From assembly GCA_036873135.1 (NCBI GenBank), contig JAPTYO010000021.1, positions 446,579 to 510,578 of the forward strand: 64,000 bases of DNA, read 5' to 3'. This document shows positions 45,320-56,600 of this stretch, one piece after another; position 1 is the first letter of the stretch, and each line of letters opens with the position of its first letter. Made by a program: the position numbers and the translations under genes. Origin of the DNA: Clarkia xantiana subsp. parviflora (taxonomy: Eukaryota; Streptophyta; Magnoliopsida; Myrtales; Onagraceae). The notes beneath the pieces were generated by a model. It saw nothing but the letters and a program-made list of their open reading frames with translations. It did no database searches and was not told the DNA's origin.

Positions 45320-46018
45320 TGTTGGATCACGGTGGAATTCCGGTACGGATCTTGACGGCAATCCTAGCTCCTTTGCTCCACGTAATCCTGCAAGAGGGGA
45401 TAGACCGGGCGGTGACCCAGAATCCCTCTCCGATGCTTAAATGAGTCTCTCGTATGACTGGCAAGCAACAATCTCAAAAGTATATCGAACTCAACGTAAG
45501 TGATCTGAGGTGACCTTCTGCCCTTTTATAGGCAAAGAGATGCCTCAGGTACCTGGCGAACCGTTAGGGGTGGTTAGCCCGTATCCCGCATATCTCGGAC
45601 ATGATCTCGCGTATCTTAGCCATGCCCCGCGTATCTCGGCCACGCTCCGTGTATCTTAATCCACGTTCCGCGTATCTCGGCTACGCCCCGCATATCTTGG
45701 CTTTATCCTCTGATAACGAGTCCCGACTCCCGTCGGGGACTCCAGAGTTATCTCGTTGTGTCACCGCTCGGGGCCCCTCGTCATCGTGACAGGGCCAATC
45801 ATTCTCAGGGATTTATCATCGGGGCCTACTTAAAGGCTTCTCATCGGGAGCTTCTAGCTCCACTGTCGGAACCGACTCTGTCGGGGCCTTGCCTCGTCGG
45901 GACTCCCTTCGTCGGGACCCTTCTCCTAGGTCATCTTGACCTTCCTTTCGGGGCCTGGTGGGCCTGTTTGCCGTTTCCTCGCCGTTACGGGGCCTGACGA
46001 CTATAGTCGGATCCATCA
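45320..46018 (-). repeat. 5' LTR of element D
   Basis: 699 bp, partner of 37343-38041. Primer site on the minus strand TTGGCGCCGTCTGTGGG (about 45303-45319). Confidence 0.94.
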
Positions 46019-46023
46019 TTGAT

Positions 46024-47196
46024 GACCCCCTTTACATACACCCCTCAGACACCACTGGCCATATGCTCATCCCTTTCCAACTTCAAGGAACCTCCAACTA
46101 TCATGTTTGGAGCACATCAATCAGGGAAGGCTTGTTGGTGAAGAACAAGCTTGGTTTTATAGATGGCACATTCACAAGATTGGATGTTGAAGTCAATGAT
46201 AGAGTGAAATGGGATAGAGCAAATGCAATTGTCAAGGCATGGTTGAGGAATACTGTGGCCAAGGATTTTGTGAATGGTTTGGTCTACAACACAACTGCTT
46301 CTTCCATTTGGAATGACTTGAAGGAGATGTTTGATAAAGTGGATGGCACACAAATCTTCCAATTAACAAGGGAGATTTACCAAACATCTCAAGGTGTGCT
46401 CTCCATCACTGAGTACTTTGCCAAAATGAAGCAACTCTGGGATGCTCTTGCCTCTATTGATGATTTGGATCTTCAATGTGCTGGGGACATTGCCATTGTT
46501 AATGAACACAAGGAAAAGCAGAAGTTGATGGCATTTCTCTTGGGACTGAATGACTCCTATGGACACATTAGGAGCACCTTGCTTATGAGACAACCACTTC
46601 CCTCTCTTAGCATTGCCTTCTCTGTACTGGTACAAGAAGAAAGCCAAAGGACCATCTCTGGTTCCATTGGTGATGTGGGTGAGGCAACTGCCTTGTTCAC
46701 TGGAAAGCATCCATCCTATGGTGGTGGTAGAGGTAATGCAAGAGGATATGCAAGGGGTAGAGGCTTTGCAAGAGGCAATGGCATTGGAAGAGGAAATGGT
46801 TTTGGAAGAGGCAACTTTAATCCTTCAAGTGGGCGACCACTCAATACTTGCAACTATTGTGGCAAGAGAGGTCACATTGAAGACAATTGCTACATCAAGC
46901 ATGGCTACCCATATGATCACCCAATTCATCAAACCAATCCAAATGCTCCTAAGAGGAATTGGAATTCAGCCAACATTGTTGAAGAAGGTGGCAACTCAAG
47001 CACAATTGAGCATGTGGCAGCCAAGGACAAAAGGATATTTCATGGCAAAGCTGACAAAAGGATCCAACATGTTGCTGCCCATAATGATCATTTTGATCAT
47101 GCACCTCTAAGCTTTGAAGATATGGATCAAGCTCATGTCAACATGGCAGGTATATCTAGTGATTCTATGGTTTGGATAGTTGACTCAGGTGCTACT
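46024..47196 (+). CDS. Copia E gag and start of protease
   Basis: Open frame from DPLYIHPSDTTGH through the copia gag domain (YHVWSTSIREGL, VKAWLRN, TEYFAKMKQLWDAL), a Gly/Arg-rich stretch (GRGNARGYARGRGFARG) and a canonical zinc knuckle CNYCGKRGHIEDNC, into the protease active site WIVDSGAT. C3 inserted right at this point. Removing it restores VDSGAT to NHIT at 57942, the usual copia protease motif. Gag forms the particle; the knuckle binds RNA. Confidence 0.9.
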
Positions 47197-48174
47197 TGTT
47201 AAGTTATGGGATCTCAGTCAACGGGGTGTCGGCTTTAATCCCACTCCTTGTAGGGGGGGTGTGTGTGATCCGGTCTTCTCAAGTCGCCTTGTCTTTTCCT
47301 ATGTCCTTCTTCCGTTCCTTCTTCCCTTGGTTCCTTCTCTTCTTCTCTCCCTTTGCCCTGCAAAAGGGGCAATACCAGACACGGAGGAGGGGGGGGTGGT
47401 GCCTGGTGAACCCTCTCCGATGCCTAAGTCAGAACTATACTTCTAGAGAGATAAAGCTAGAGAGATGTCAGAGCTAAATTATCCAAATAGCCAAGATGTC
47501 CAAATGAGTTGTGAATGTGGGGTATTTATAGGCAACGATGTCATTAAGGTGGCTTAATGACATCGTTAACCTCTAAACACAATTAATTAACCTTTAAGTA
47601 TATAATTAAGACCTTAGGATTCGGAGGAGGTAGGCGAAGTGGACCGAGCATGGGCGTCTGAGAGTGGTGTCGGGACCCTTGGGGGGGGGAGGAATCCGAC
47701 CCCCGAGGGTAGGGGTTGGGTGAGGGCACCCAACCCCTCCTAGGGAGGGTGGGGTTGGCCAACCCCATCCCTCCTAGGAGGGATCGGGTTGGCCGACCCG
47801 ATCTCTCCTAGGAGAGATCGGGTTGGCCAACCCGATCTCTCCTAGGAGAGATCGGGTTGGCTGACCCGATCTCTCCTAGGAGAGATCGGGTTGGCCAACC
47901 CGATCTCTCCTAGGAGAGATCGGGTTGGCCAACCCGATCTCCCCTAGGGGAGATCGGGTCGGCTGACCCGATCTCCCCTAGGGGAGGTCGGGTGTGGCCA
48001 CCCAACCTCACCTAGGTGAGTTCGCCTCCGTCGGACGGGCGCTTCGGCCCCGTCCGAGCCGTTAATGTTCTCGCGAAGTGTCCGGGTTGAAGTTTCGATT
48101 GGAAATCATAAATGGGACGATAAAAATACAACGGTTTGGAAGTCAACGGGTTCAAATTGGGCGTATATCCATCA
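47197..48174 (-). repeat. 3' LTR of C3
   Basis: 978 bp, TGTTAAGTTATGGG to CGTATATCCATCA. The palindrome array at about 47710-48018 is the longest in the window, one unit longer than its partner. Confidence 0.94.
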
Positions 48175-49703
48175 CATGCCCCCGAGTCAACCAATGGCCT
48201 AACCCTTGATTGACTCTATTTTAGGATGGTATGACACGCGCAATTTGAAACCGGGATTTTACCTTCTTTGTCTGAATGCCTGCTTACCCATGGATGCGTG
48301 CCTCTGACTCTGCCCCCTGTCTAATGAGATAGAGGAATTGTAAACGTCAGAGTAGCACGGACGTGTGCCTAGGCATACGTCCGTCTGAGGCGGGAGTAAT
48401 AAACTTATCTCTACTACAGGTGTATACTCAAAAAATACAAACTTGCACAGGGATGTGATACGAATGCAACTAAACAACTTATGCTTCAAATTCGTGCCGG
48501 GATTCCATCTAGATAAGGAGAAATTTTAATTTTGGCCAAAAATTTTCCTAAGTACGAAATGCTCAAAAATAAAGCTATCTTGATAATTTTTCTAAGTATG
48601 GGAATATACTTAGCTATAGGTGAAAGGGATAAAAAAGATGATCTTTCCTTGGCCCTTAGATTTTACTTAAGGCTAGATGGATGGTGGTGATTAAAACCCC
48701 TAAAAAACCCTATCATCCTCTTAACATAAAAGAGGAGAGTTAGAGAAATACCTCCAATAGTCACCATAGCCACCATAGCCACCATCTTTCTTTTTCCACT
48801 CACCCTTGGAGAGCAAGGCAAGTTTGAGAGCACCCCCAAGGAGGAGGACCGGCCAGAATTTTTAGTGGTGTACCAGAAATTCCGACCGGCCAAGAAAAGA
48901 GGACCCCGGCGTCGGACAGAGGCGGCAGCCGGCCAGGACGACAGCTTCAGCCACCAGCGGCGCGGAGGGACGGCCAGGCGACGGCGAGGTCGCTGCCAGC
49001 GGGGACGGCAGCTGGTTCATTGGCGGCGATCGACGACGGAAGGGGACGCGACGTGCGGAGTTCTCCGGTGACGGCGGGGTGGACGGAATCATCTCCGGCG
49101 ACGGCGAGGCTCCAATTCCGGCGAGGGACTGATTTTCGGGCGTCTTCCAATTCGAAATCCGGGCCCGTTTACCATATCGGGTCGGGTTTTCCGAAGGTCC
49201 GCTCTTTTCCTTTTCATTACCGCGTAAAACGTTGATTTTTGAATCGTTGATATTTGATTGCCGATGCTTGATTGCCGATGCTTGATTAAATGTGGGATTA
49301 CCGTAGATAGCCGTTGGTAGTTGTGGATTTTGGGAAAAAATGTTTGCCGGTCGTCCGGATATGGTTTCTTGTCCGATTGGGTTATCCCGGTCTTGAATTT
49401 GATGTCGTGCCGCCGTTGGTGTGTTAATCTTTGTTGGAGGGTATAATGGTAATTTTTTCCAAAACCCGACCTTAGGCTTGGATAAAATTATTTGACTTGG
49501 TTGTTGTAGTGTTCTTGGCTCGTGTTGACTATCTTTGCTGGGTGTCTTTGGATCTTTGATTGTTGTCGTTGGTCGGGTGTCGGAGTATTTCCGGTTCTTC
49601 GGAAATTTTTCTTGTCTTGATATTTGTCGTGCTGTGGTAGGTACTATACTCCTGGTGGTGTCCGCGTACGCAGACTCTTCAGAGACGCCGTATTCTCCGA
49701 AGG
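48175..49703 (+). other. C3 region upstream of antisense gene
   Basis: Conserved 3' UTR (48175-48660), telo-box-like AAACCCTA (about 48705-48712), TATA-like ACATAAAAGA (about 48724), then leader with CACCATAGC repeats. A GC-rich stretch (about 48840-49135) and AT-rich spacer up to the ATG exon at 49704 follow, with GATTGCCGATGC repeats. Parallels C2 23637-25181. Presumed promoter, leader and leader intron of the antisense gene. Confidence 0.5.
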
Positions 49704-52099
49704 ATGAGTGAGTTCCTTTTTCTCTTCCTTTTCAGTCGCGTTGCTTCCTTTCCTATTGCTAGCTTAGTATCGTGACCTTCCTTGGGGTATTAGTCGAAGT
49801 TTGATTCGTGCTTTGGGGTTTCTTGTTATCTTTGCCTTAGGTCTTGCTATTCTGTCAGAGAACCATATCACTAGGTCCGATTACAACGAACATGTCACCC
49901 TAGGAGATATCAGTCCCCTAGATGAGCCTTTGTATCCTTTTCTCCCCTCCTTGGGGAATACTCGCGGGACGGCGACGGAGCCTCCTATAGGGAAGGTCGC
50001 CGTGTACCCCTCTCAGATCCGATTCGGGCTGAGGCTACCTTACTGTGACGAGCTTATAGAGTTGAGCAGGTTCTTCAGGATTTCTCCTGTGAACCTTGCC
50101 CCCAGTGCCCTCCGCGTCTGGGTGGGCTTCCGGGTATTGTGCCATTGGTACTCCTGGAAGTACTCTCTCGTTCTATTCCGATGTTTCTATCGGTTCCAGT
50201 ACCGGACGAGGGTGGGGTTTGCGAGTTTCGTAACTCGCCATCCGACCTTCAAAGATCCCCGATTCTCTGATTTCGGGTTGAGTGGGGTTGAGTGGGATAC
50301 CTCCCTCCGTTTTGTGACCCAGATTGACAATTCGGCCAGTCACTGGGCTAAGCACTACTTCTTCATTACGGACCGATACGTCACTTGGTCGGTCCTGAAT
50401 GAGGATCGGTCCGATGGTTGGCCTGCTTTTGGAGAGTTCTCTTCGGATGATTTGAAGACTATGAAGATCATTCACGAGAGCAACAGGACCCGGTCTTACT
50501 GCCCCGTGTCTTTAATAACTGAGACGGATCTTTACGAGGCCGGGATCAGTCTGACTCCTGACTCCGGGGGTTCGGTATGTCACTTGGTCTTTCCATCTTT
50601 ATTTACCTTCTGCTCTTCCTTTGTAGGTTGGTTTCATGGAAAAACCTATAACATGCAGGGAGCCCCTGTTGACCTGAGCAAGAGGAAGGCTCCTTCTAGT
50701 TCTGCTTTGAAGAAATCCCCCCTGCCTGGGAAGAAGGCTGGGGCCTCTGGTATGCTTTCTCCTATTTGCTTCTTTATGATATAACTTATGTTTTCCTTAT
50801 CTTGTTTTTCTTATCTTGCTAGTGCACTCCCCCTTGGTGACTGAGAGGGTCGTCTCCGTTGGCAGAGATTCTGGACCTTCCAAGTCCAAGCCGCGGCGAT
50901 CTGATTCTGAGGCCGGGGCCTCGGCTGCTAAGAGGAAGAAGGCTGTGGATCCTGCTTCGCCTACTGCTCGTCCTCCGACCCTATCTCGTGATAAGGAGAT
51001 GGTGGTCGAAGAGGTGCCTTCCCTGGCTGACAAAGGGAAGCGACCTGTTGGTGGTGGTTCCCCTGCCCCCCAGCCGAGGGCACGGTCCTCAGGTATGATC
51101 TCTACCTTGTTCTGATCCTTGTATGTTTATATTCTCCTTTGACTTGTTTTGCTTGTGTAGGTGGGCCTCCGACTTTAAGTCGGAAGGATTTCGCACGGCT
51201 CACTGATGAAGATGTTATTGGGTCTGAGTGGACTCCCTTCGCTGGTCTGAAGGAGTTCCACCTCGATAGCACTTCCTCTTTGCGGACTCCTGAGGTTGGT
51301 GTCCGCGTACTCCGCGGTGCCGTTCCCCCTGGGGATCGTGTTGCTCCACCCAAGTCTCCTGGGGAGACTCGGCGCTTTGTTCAAGGGGTACTTTCTCGTT
51401 ATGCACCTGTAAGTTGTTCTTTGCTTTCCTCTTATTTCTTTCATAATGTCTATCTTTCGGTTATTCATCCCTTGTTTGAATTGTTAGGGCATATCTGACA
51501 TGGTGAACATGTCCTCGCTCGTACTCGAGTTATCTGACGAGAGGAAGACCCTTGAAGACAGCCAGGTTTCTCTCAAGGCGGAGGTCGCCACTGCTGCCGA
51601 GAAGGCGCGTATATCTGATTTGAGACTGCAGGAGCTCCAGGACCAGGTGTCCTTGCTTGAGACCACTGTGGGCAGTTTGCGCCGGGAAGCTGAGGTTGCC
51701 GCATCTGTCCATTCTGAGGAGCTGCGGAGGTTGGAGACTAAGTGTCGGGCGGAGGAGAGGGCTGTTGCGGTATCTGAATACAAGGCCTCCTCTGCCTTCA
51801 CCGCCGACTATAGCACGCGTCTCACCCAGGAGATGAACCAGTTCGGTGAGTATCTGGTTGATCACATATACCGGATTGATCCTCAGTTCCCCTTTGGTGA
51901 CCTTGGTGACTTTGGGCCATATGCCACTGGCTACGCGACTGTTCTGATGGGTCAGGCTGCCGTTGCAGACGAGCCTGCCCCTGCCCAGGTGGATGCTACA
52001 CCTGTGGAGATTGGTACCTCAGATTCCTCTTCCTCATCTATTTCCGCTGGCGGTTCAGCTTCAGGGGGTGAGGGTGACTCCCCCGAGGGTTCTGACTGA
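49704..52099 (+). CDS. C3 antisense gene, multi-exon, putative gypsy-type transposon protein
   Basis: Proposed coding exons: 49704-49707 (ATGA only), 49841-50574, 50659-50749, 50823-51092, 51161-51408, 51488-52099. All junction phases agree (1959 nt, 652 residues). Introns are 68-133 bp with borders such as GTGAGT/CTTAG, GTATGC/GCTAG, GTATGA/TGTAG, GTAAGT/GTTAG. The 50575-50658 intron is uncertain: the best pyrimidine tract points to 50626, which needs a weaker donor, and retention is also in frame. N-terminal half (YPSQIRFGLRLPYCDEL, SRFFRISPVNLAPSALRVW, WYSWKYSLVLFRCF) resembles the plant 'putative gypsy type transposon' domain (Transposase_28-like). Then a basic KRKAPSSS/KPRRSDSEAG region, and a coiled coil with SEYKASSAF and a Ser-rich tail. 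Nuclear or RNA role unknown. Confidence 0.78.
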
Positions 52100-52570
52100 C
52101 TTGTTTATCTCATACTATCCTTGTATATATAACTACACTCCTTCTCCCCTTGTACGGGTTGAGTGTCTTTTGAGATTGTGATGGTGTTTGTTGTTACTTT
52201 CCTTTGCCGCATTATGTTGTTGACTACGTGGTTTGTTTGCCTTTACATTAGTGCTTCTCATGCTTTTGTATATATCTCTTCTCATGATGGCTCCCTATGC
52301 CTTGTGTATGGCTCTTTGGGTATGAACTCTTTACTTGGTGTGTTTCCTTTACTTATCCTTCTTTCGTGTTTTCCTTCGTGTCTTACCTGCCATTTCATAA
52401 AGAAAAAACATTACTTGTTCTTCACATTACTTTACTTAGAAATTTCTTTCTCATGTTACCCTTCCGAGCATGGTACCCTTCTGACCATGGTGTCCTTCAA
52501 AACATGGTATCCTTTCAAACATGGTGTGATTATCTCTTCTGATACCCCTTACACGGTATACGTTGTACTG

Positions 52571-53394
52571 TTAGACCAAAGATACGCTCTTGGTGGGCGT
52601 CGAAATCTTTTCACGAGACAGGCTCTCGGACGGCACTTAACGTTTCACAGGATAGGCTCCCGGAGGGCACAGGTTAGTCCACCGATACCTTCTTGACGGG
52701 TGTCAAACTGTTCACGAGACAGGCTCTCGGACGGCACTTAACGTTTCACAGGATAGGCTCCCGGAGGGCACATGTTAGTCCACCGATACCTTCTTGACGG
52801 ATGTCAAGCTGTTCACGAGACAGGCTCTCGGACGGCACTTAACGTTTCGCAGGATAGGCTCCCGGAGGGCTCAGGTTAGACCAAAGATACGCTCTTGGTG
52901 GGCGTCGAACTGGTAGTTTGAAATCTACCTCAAGATACGCTCTTGGGGGCGTCGAACTGGTAGTGTTTTTTCTACCTCAAGATACGCTCTTGGGGGCGTC
53001 GAATCTGGTAGGTTGCAAATCTACCTCAAGATACGCTCCTGGGGGCGTCGAATTCGTAGTTTTTGGAAACCACTCTCAAGATACGCTCTTGGTGCGTCGA
53101 AGTCGTAGTGTAATAACTACTCTCAAGATACGCTCTTGGGGGCGTCGAAGGTTGTAGTATGAACACTACTCTCAAGATACGCTCTTGGGGGCGTCGAAGT
53201 TCGTAGTTTTTGGAAACCACTCTCAAGATACGCTCTTGGTGCGTCGAAGGTCGTAGTATAATAACTACTCTCAAGATACGCTCTTGGGGGCGTCGAAGGT
53301 CGTAGTATGAACACTACTCTCAAGATACGCTCTTGGGGGCGTCGAAGTTCGTAGTACGAAGACTACTCTCAAGATACGCTCTTGGGGGCGTCGA
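52571..53394. repeat. Hairpin array of C3
   Basis: Three ~100-bp GAGACAGGCTCTCGG units then about eleven 46-51-bp CAAGATACGCTCTTGGGGG units with paired arms around variable loops. It lies between the antisense stop (52099) and the Gag' stop (53660). The flanks 52100-52570 and 53395-53659 are non-coding. Confidence 0.92.
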
Positions 53395-53659
53395 AGGTTG
53401 TTGACTTGAAGTCATATCTGTGTAAGGATAACTTGGTGATTGTAACGTCACATTCACTGGTACATGCTTTTGAATAGCTACTACTCTCTTAGGAGCATTC
53501 ATGTTTTTGTACACTCGGGATGCCTTGGTGCACCAAGACATCCTTTGTAGGAAATTGAAGATAGTTGTAGAGTTGGAGTAACTTCGTGAGTTCTCCTTCT
53601 CAAGAGTCGTTTTTTGAAAAGCTTATAAAGCTAAAATATGCGAAATGCTAGATATGAAA

Positions 53660-56600
53660 CTAAGGATATGGGGTGGTCACTGTGTCTGTTGCCACATACT
53701 CCTTGAAGCTTCCATTGTAGATCATTTCTTCCACTTCCACCTTCAACACCATACAGTTGTTGATTTGATGCCCCCAGGTCCCATGGTACTCACACCAACC
53801 CTGTGCATCTCTACCTAGGAAGGCCTTGCCTTCCTCCCTGCATGCTGGCAGCTCTTGCCTGAGGCGCTTGTGGAAAATTTCTTCTATGCTGAGTGTGAGG
53901 GGTGTGAATGTGAAATTGACACCTCCTCCCAATGTGTCTGCTCCTTTTCCTTTCTCTGGAACTCCATCCAACTGTTCCGCCTCTTGTTCAAATGCCCTGT
54001 CCAGCTTTGCCTTGAGCTCTCTCATTGTGTTCGTCATGACCATCTCATAGAGCCCTCCATAGGCCTCGAATGAGCTTGGGTGCATGTGTCTGATGAATGC
54101 TCTGACTGCTTCTCCCCTTGTGATGTCCATGTTGGCACCATAATTGAAGAATCTCTGGAAATAGCTTGATATGGGCTCCTGCGGCATTTGCTTGATATCA
54201 TCTATGTGGCGGAAGCCTCTTAGGATGGAGTCCCTTGTCCTGCTCCCTATTATGGTGTCTGGCTGCCAAGGTATGGATGTCACCTTCACAGCCTTGCCCC
54301 AGTGTTTCCCTGTAGGCACTGTTTGAAAAAACTGTCTGCTTAGGCGGAGTGTCATTCCACTCCTCCTCCTTCTTTGCCTTTGTTTTCCTCCCCTCTTTCT
54401 TCTTTCCTGGTTGCCTCCTGCCATGACCATAGCCACTGTATCTGTCCTGTGTGATCCATGTCTCATTGAATTGACATAGCAATGTCTTGCAGTGCGTTGA
54501 TCACCCAGGACCTCTCCCACTCCGTTCTCCGTGATGTACTTCAGCTTCTGGTGAACAGTGGATGGCACTATCTCATATGGATTTATGGTTGTCCTTCCTA
54601 GGATTCCATTGTAGGCTCCCAGGCTTTCAACCACCAAGAAATTGACATTTACCTTCAGCTGGGTCCATCCTTGGCCCATGGTCACTGGCAATGTTATCAT
54701 CCCCAGGGGGTAGCTTGTTGCCCCTGAGAAGCCAACTAGGGGGAAGTTGACCGGATTGATGTCTGCTTTGGTTTTCCCTATCTCTTCCAACACTCTCAGG
54801 CTTAGGAGGTCAGCTGAGCTGCCCCCATCCACCAAAATTCTCTTTACATCAAAATTATCAATATCTAAAGTAATAACTAGAGCATCGTCATGTGGAAAAA
54901 CGATGTGGCTCTTGTCCTTCTCCGAGAACTCTATCTTCACTTCTTCTCCTTCTCTTGGTCTCTTTCTCCACCTTGGCACTGAGCTTAGCTTGGATGCATA
55001 GACTTCCCTTGCATTAGCAGTTGGGCCACCTGATGCTGCTCCTCCATGTATCATATTGATGACTCCTCTTTTGTTAGGTGGAGGGTTATAGTCTACCTTT
55101 TCCTTGCCTTTGTCTTTCTGTGGTGGCCCCAGCTGCATACTATTGCCCCCATGGTCTACGAACTGCTTCAATTCTCCCCTCTGGACGATGTTGTTTATGC
55201 TTAGTTTTAAGCTAAAGCATTCATTTGTGTCGTGACCATAAGCCTCGTGGTTATCACACCATCTATCCTTGTGATTTCCTACCATTGGGGCTCTCCTCCT
55301 TGCAGGGGGTGACCATAGCTTTTGGTTCCGCATCTCTCTAAGTACGGTGGCTGGAGTGGCGTTCAGTGGGATGAACTTAATGACATTGATTTCTCTAGCC
55401 TTTAAGGGTTCACCCATTTGGTTTCTTTGCTGTGGCGGACGCCACTCTTGTTGTCTTGCCTGCTGCGGCGGACGCCATTCTTGTTGCCTTGCTTGATGTG
55501 GTGCCTGGGGTGGCTTGCCTTTGTTTGGCCTTTGATTATCCTCCTTGGCTGCCTGGATTTTGGCCTTCTTGCTTGCCCTGTGCCTCTCAAGGTCAATATG
55601 CGTTTTAACTCTCCCTGCAAGCTCCTCCAAGGTGCTTGCTGGCTTTTTGGCCATCTTTTCAGCCAATGTTGACCCAAAGCGACCTAAGTTTCTGATAAAG
55701 GCTCGGATTATCTCCCCTTCAGTAATGTCTCCCTGGATGTCTGCAATATTCTGGTTGAATCTAGTGTAGTAGCTGGCCAGGGTTTCATCGTATTCTTGTT
55801 TTACGTCATCAATGGAGCCTGTTCCCTTGAGGAGTTTCCTCTCCCCTAGGTATCTCTGCAGAAACTTAGCTTTTAGCTGCTCCCATGAGTGGATGCTCTC
55901 AGAGGGCAGGCTGAAGAACCAATGTGAGGCCACCCCTGATAGGGTGTTTGGGAAAAGGAGTGCCTTGTATCTTTCATCAGTTGTCCTCCCGAATAGAGAG
56001 GCCTCATGCTGTTGGATATGCTCTAGGGGGTCTCCCTTCCCGTTGTACTTTGCAATTTGCACAGTGTGCAGGGAGTCTGGCACCCTGTTCATCTCCAGTT
56101 CCTTTGTGAAAGGGTGGTTCGTCTTGTCACTTAGATAATGCAAGCTGGGTTTCTTTGACTCATTCAATTTCCGGGTTATCATGGCTTCTATCTCCTCCGG
56201 GGTGATCACTACCTGTGCCGGAGTATAATCCCTCTGATATCCATTGTAGTTGTAGACTGGGCTTACTGGGTTCCCTTGTCCCTGCTGGTATGGACTGTAG
56301 GTGTACTCTTGATACGCCTGCTGGGGTGCTTCATAGAAGTCCTGTCTTCTTGGAGGTCTTGCTTGTCTCTCCTCCCCAAACGGGGTGTAAGCCCTGTTGT
56401 TCTGCTGTTGCCTAGGAGGCACGAATTGTTGCCTTCCCTCAGGGGGTGGCTCCTGGTAATATCTTCTTTGCTCCTCTTGCTGCCCTGCTTGAGGGTGCGG
56501 GTAGTGCTCTTCTGCCGGGATCTGCTCCTCCTCATGAGCTTCAGTATAAGTCCCTAGGGTGTATGCCTGCCTTGCATATGCTGTGTGGGCGCGGTTGCCA

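Larger units (their letters stand above)
37343..46018 (-). mobile_element. Element D: Ty3/gypsy Tat-type, same family as A
   Basis: 8.7-kb minus-strand element with 699-bp LTRs at both ends and duplication TTGAT (37338-37342 and 46019-46023). Sense order: LTR, primer site, gag, pol, long 3' tandem array, 3' UTR, LTR. Only about five LTR differences are visible by eye (under 1%). gag-pol has one frameshift and at least two nonsense codons. Confidence 0.95.

Noticed and set aside
45320..48174. Identical long segments (for example 47197-48174 and 56993-57936) as an assembly duplication
   Set aside because: They are LTR pairs with matching 5-bp duplications outside and primer site and polypurine tract inside.
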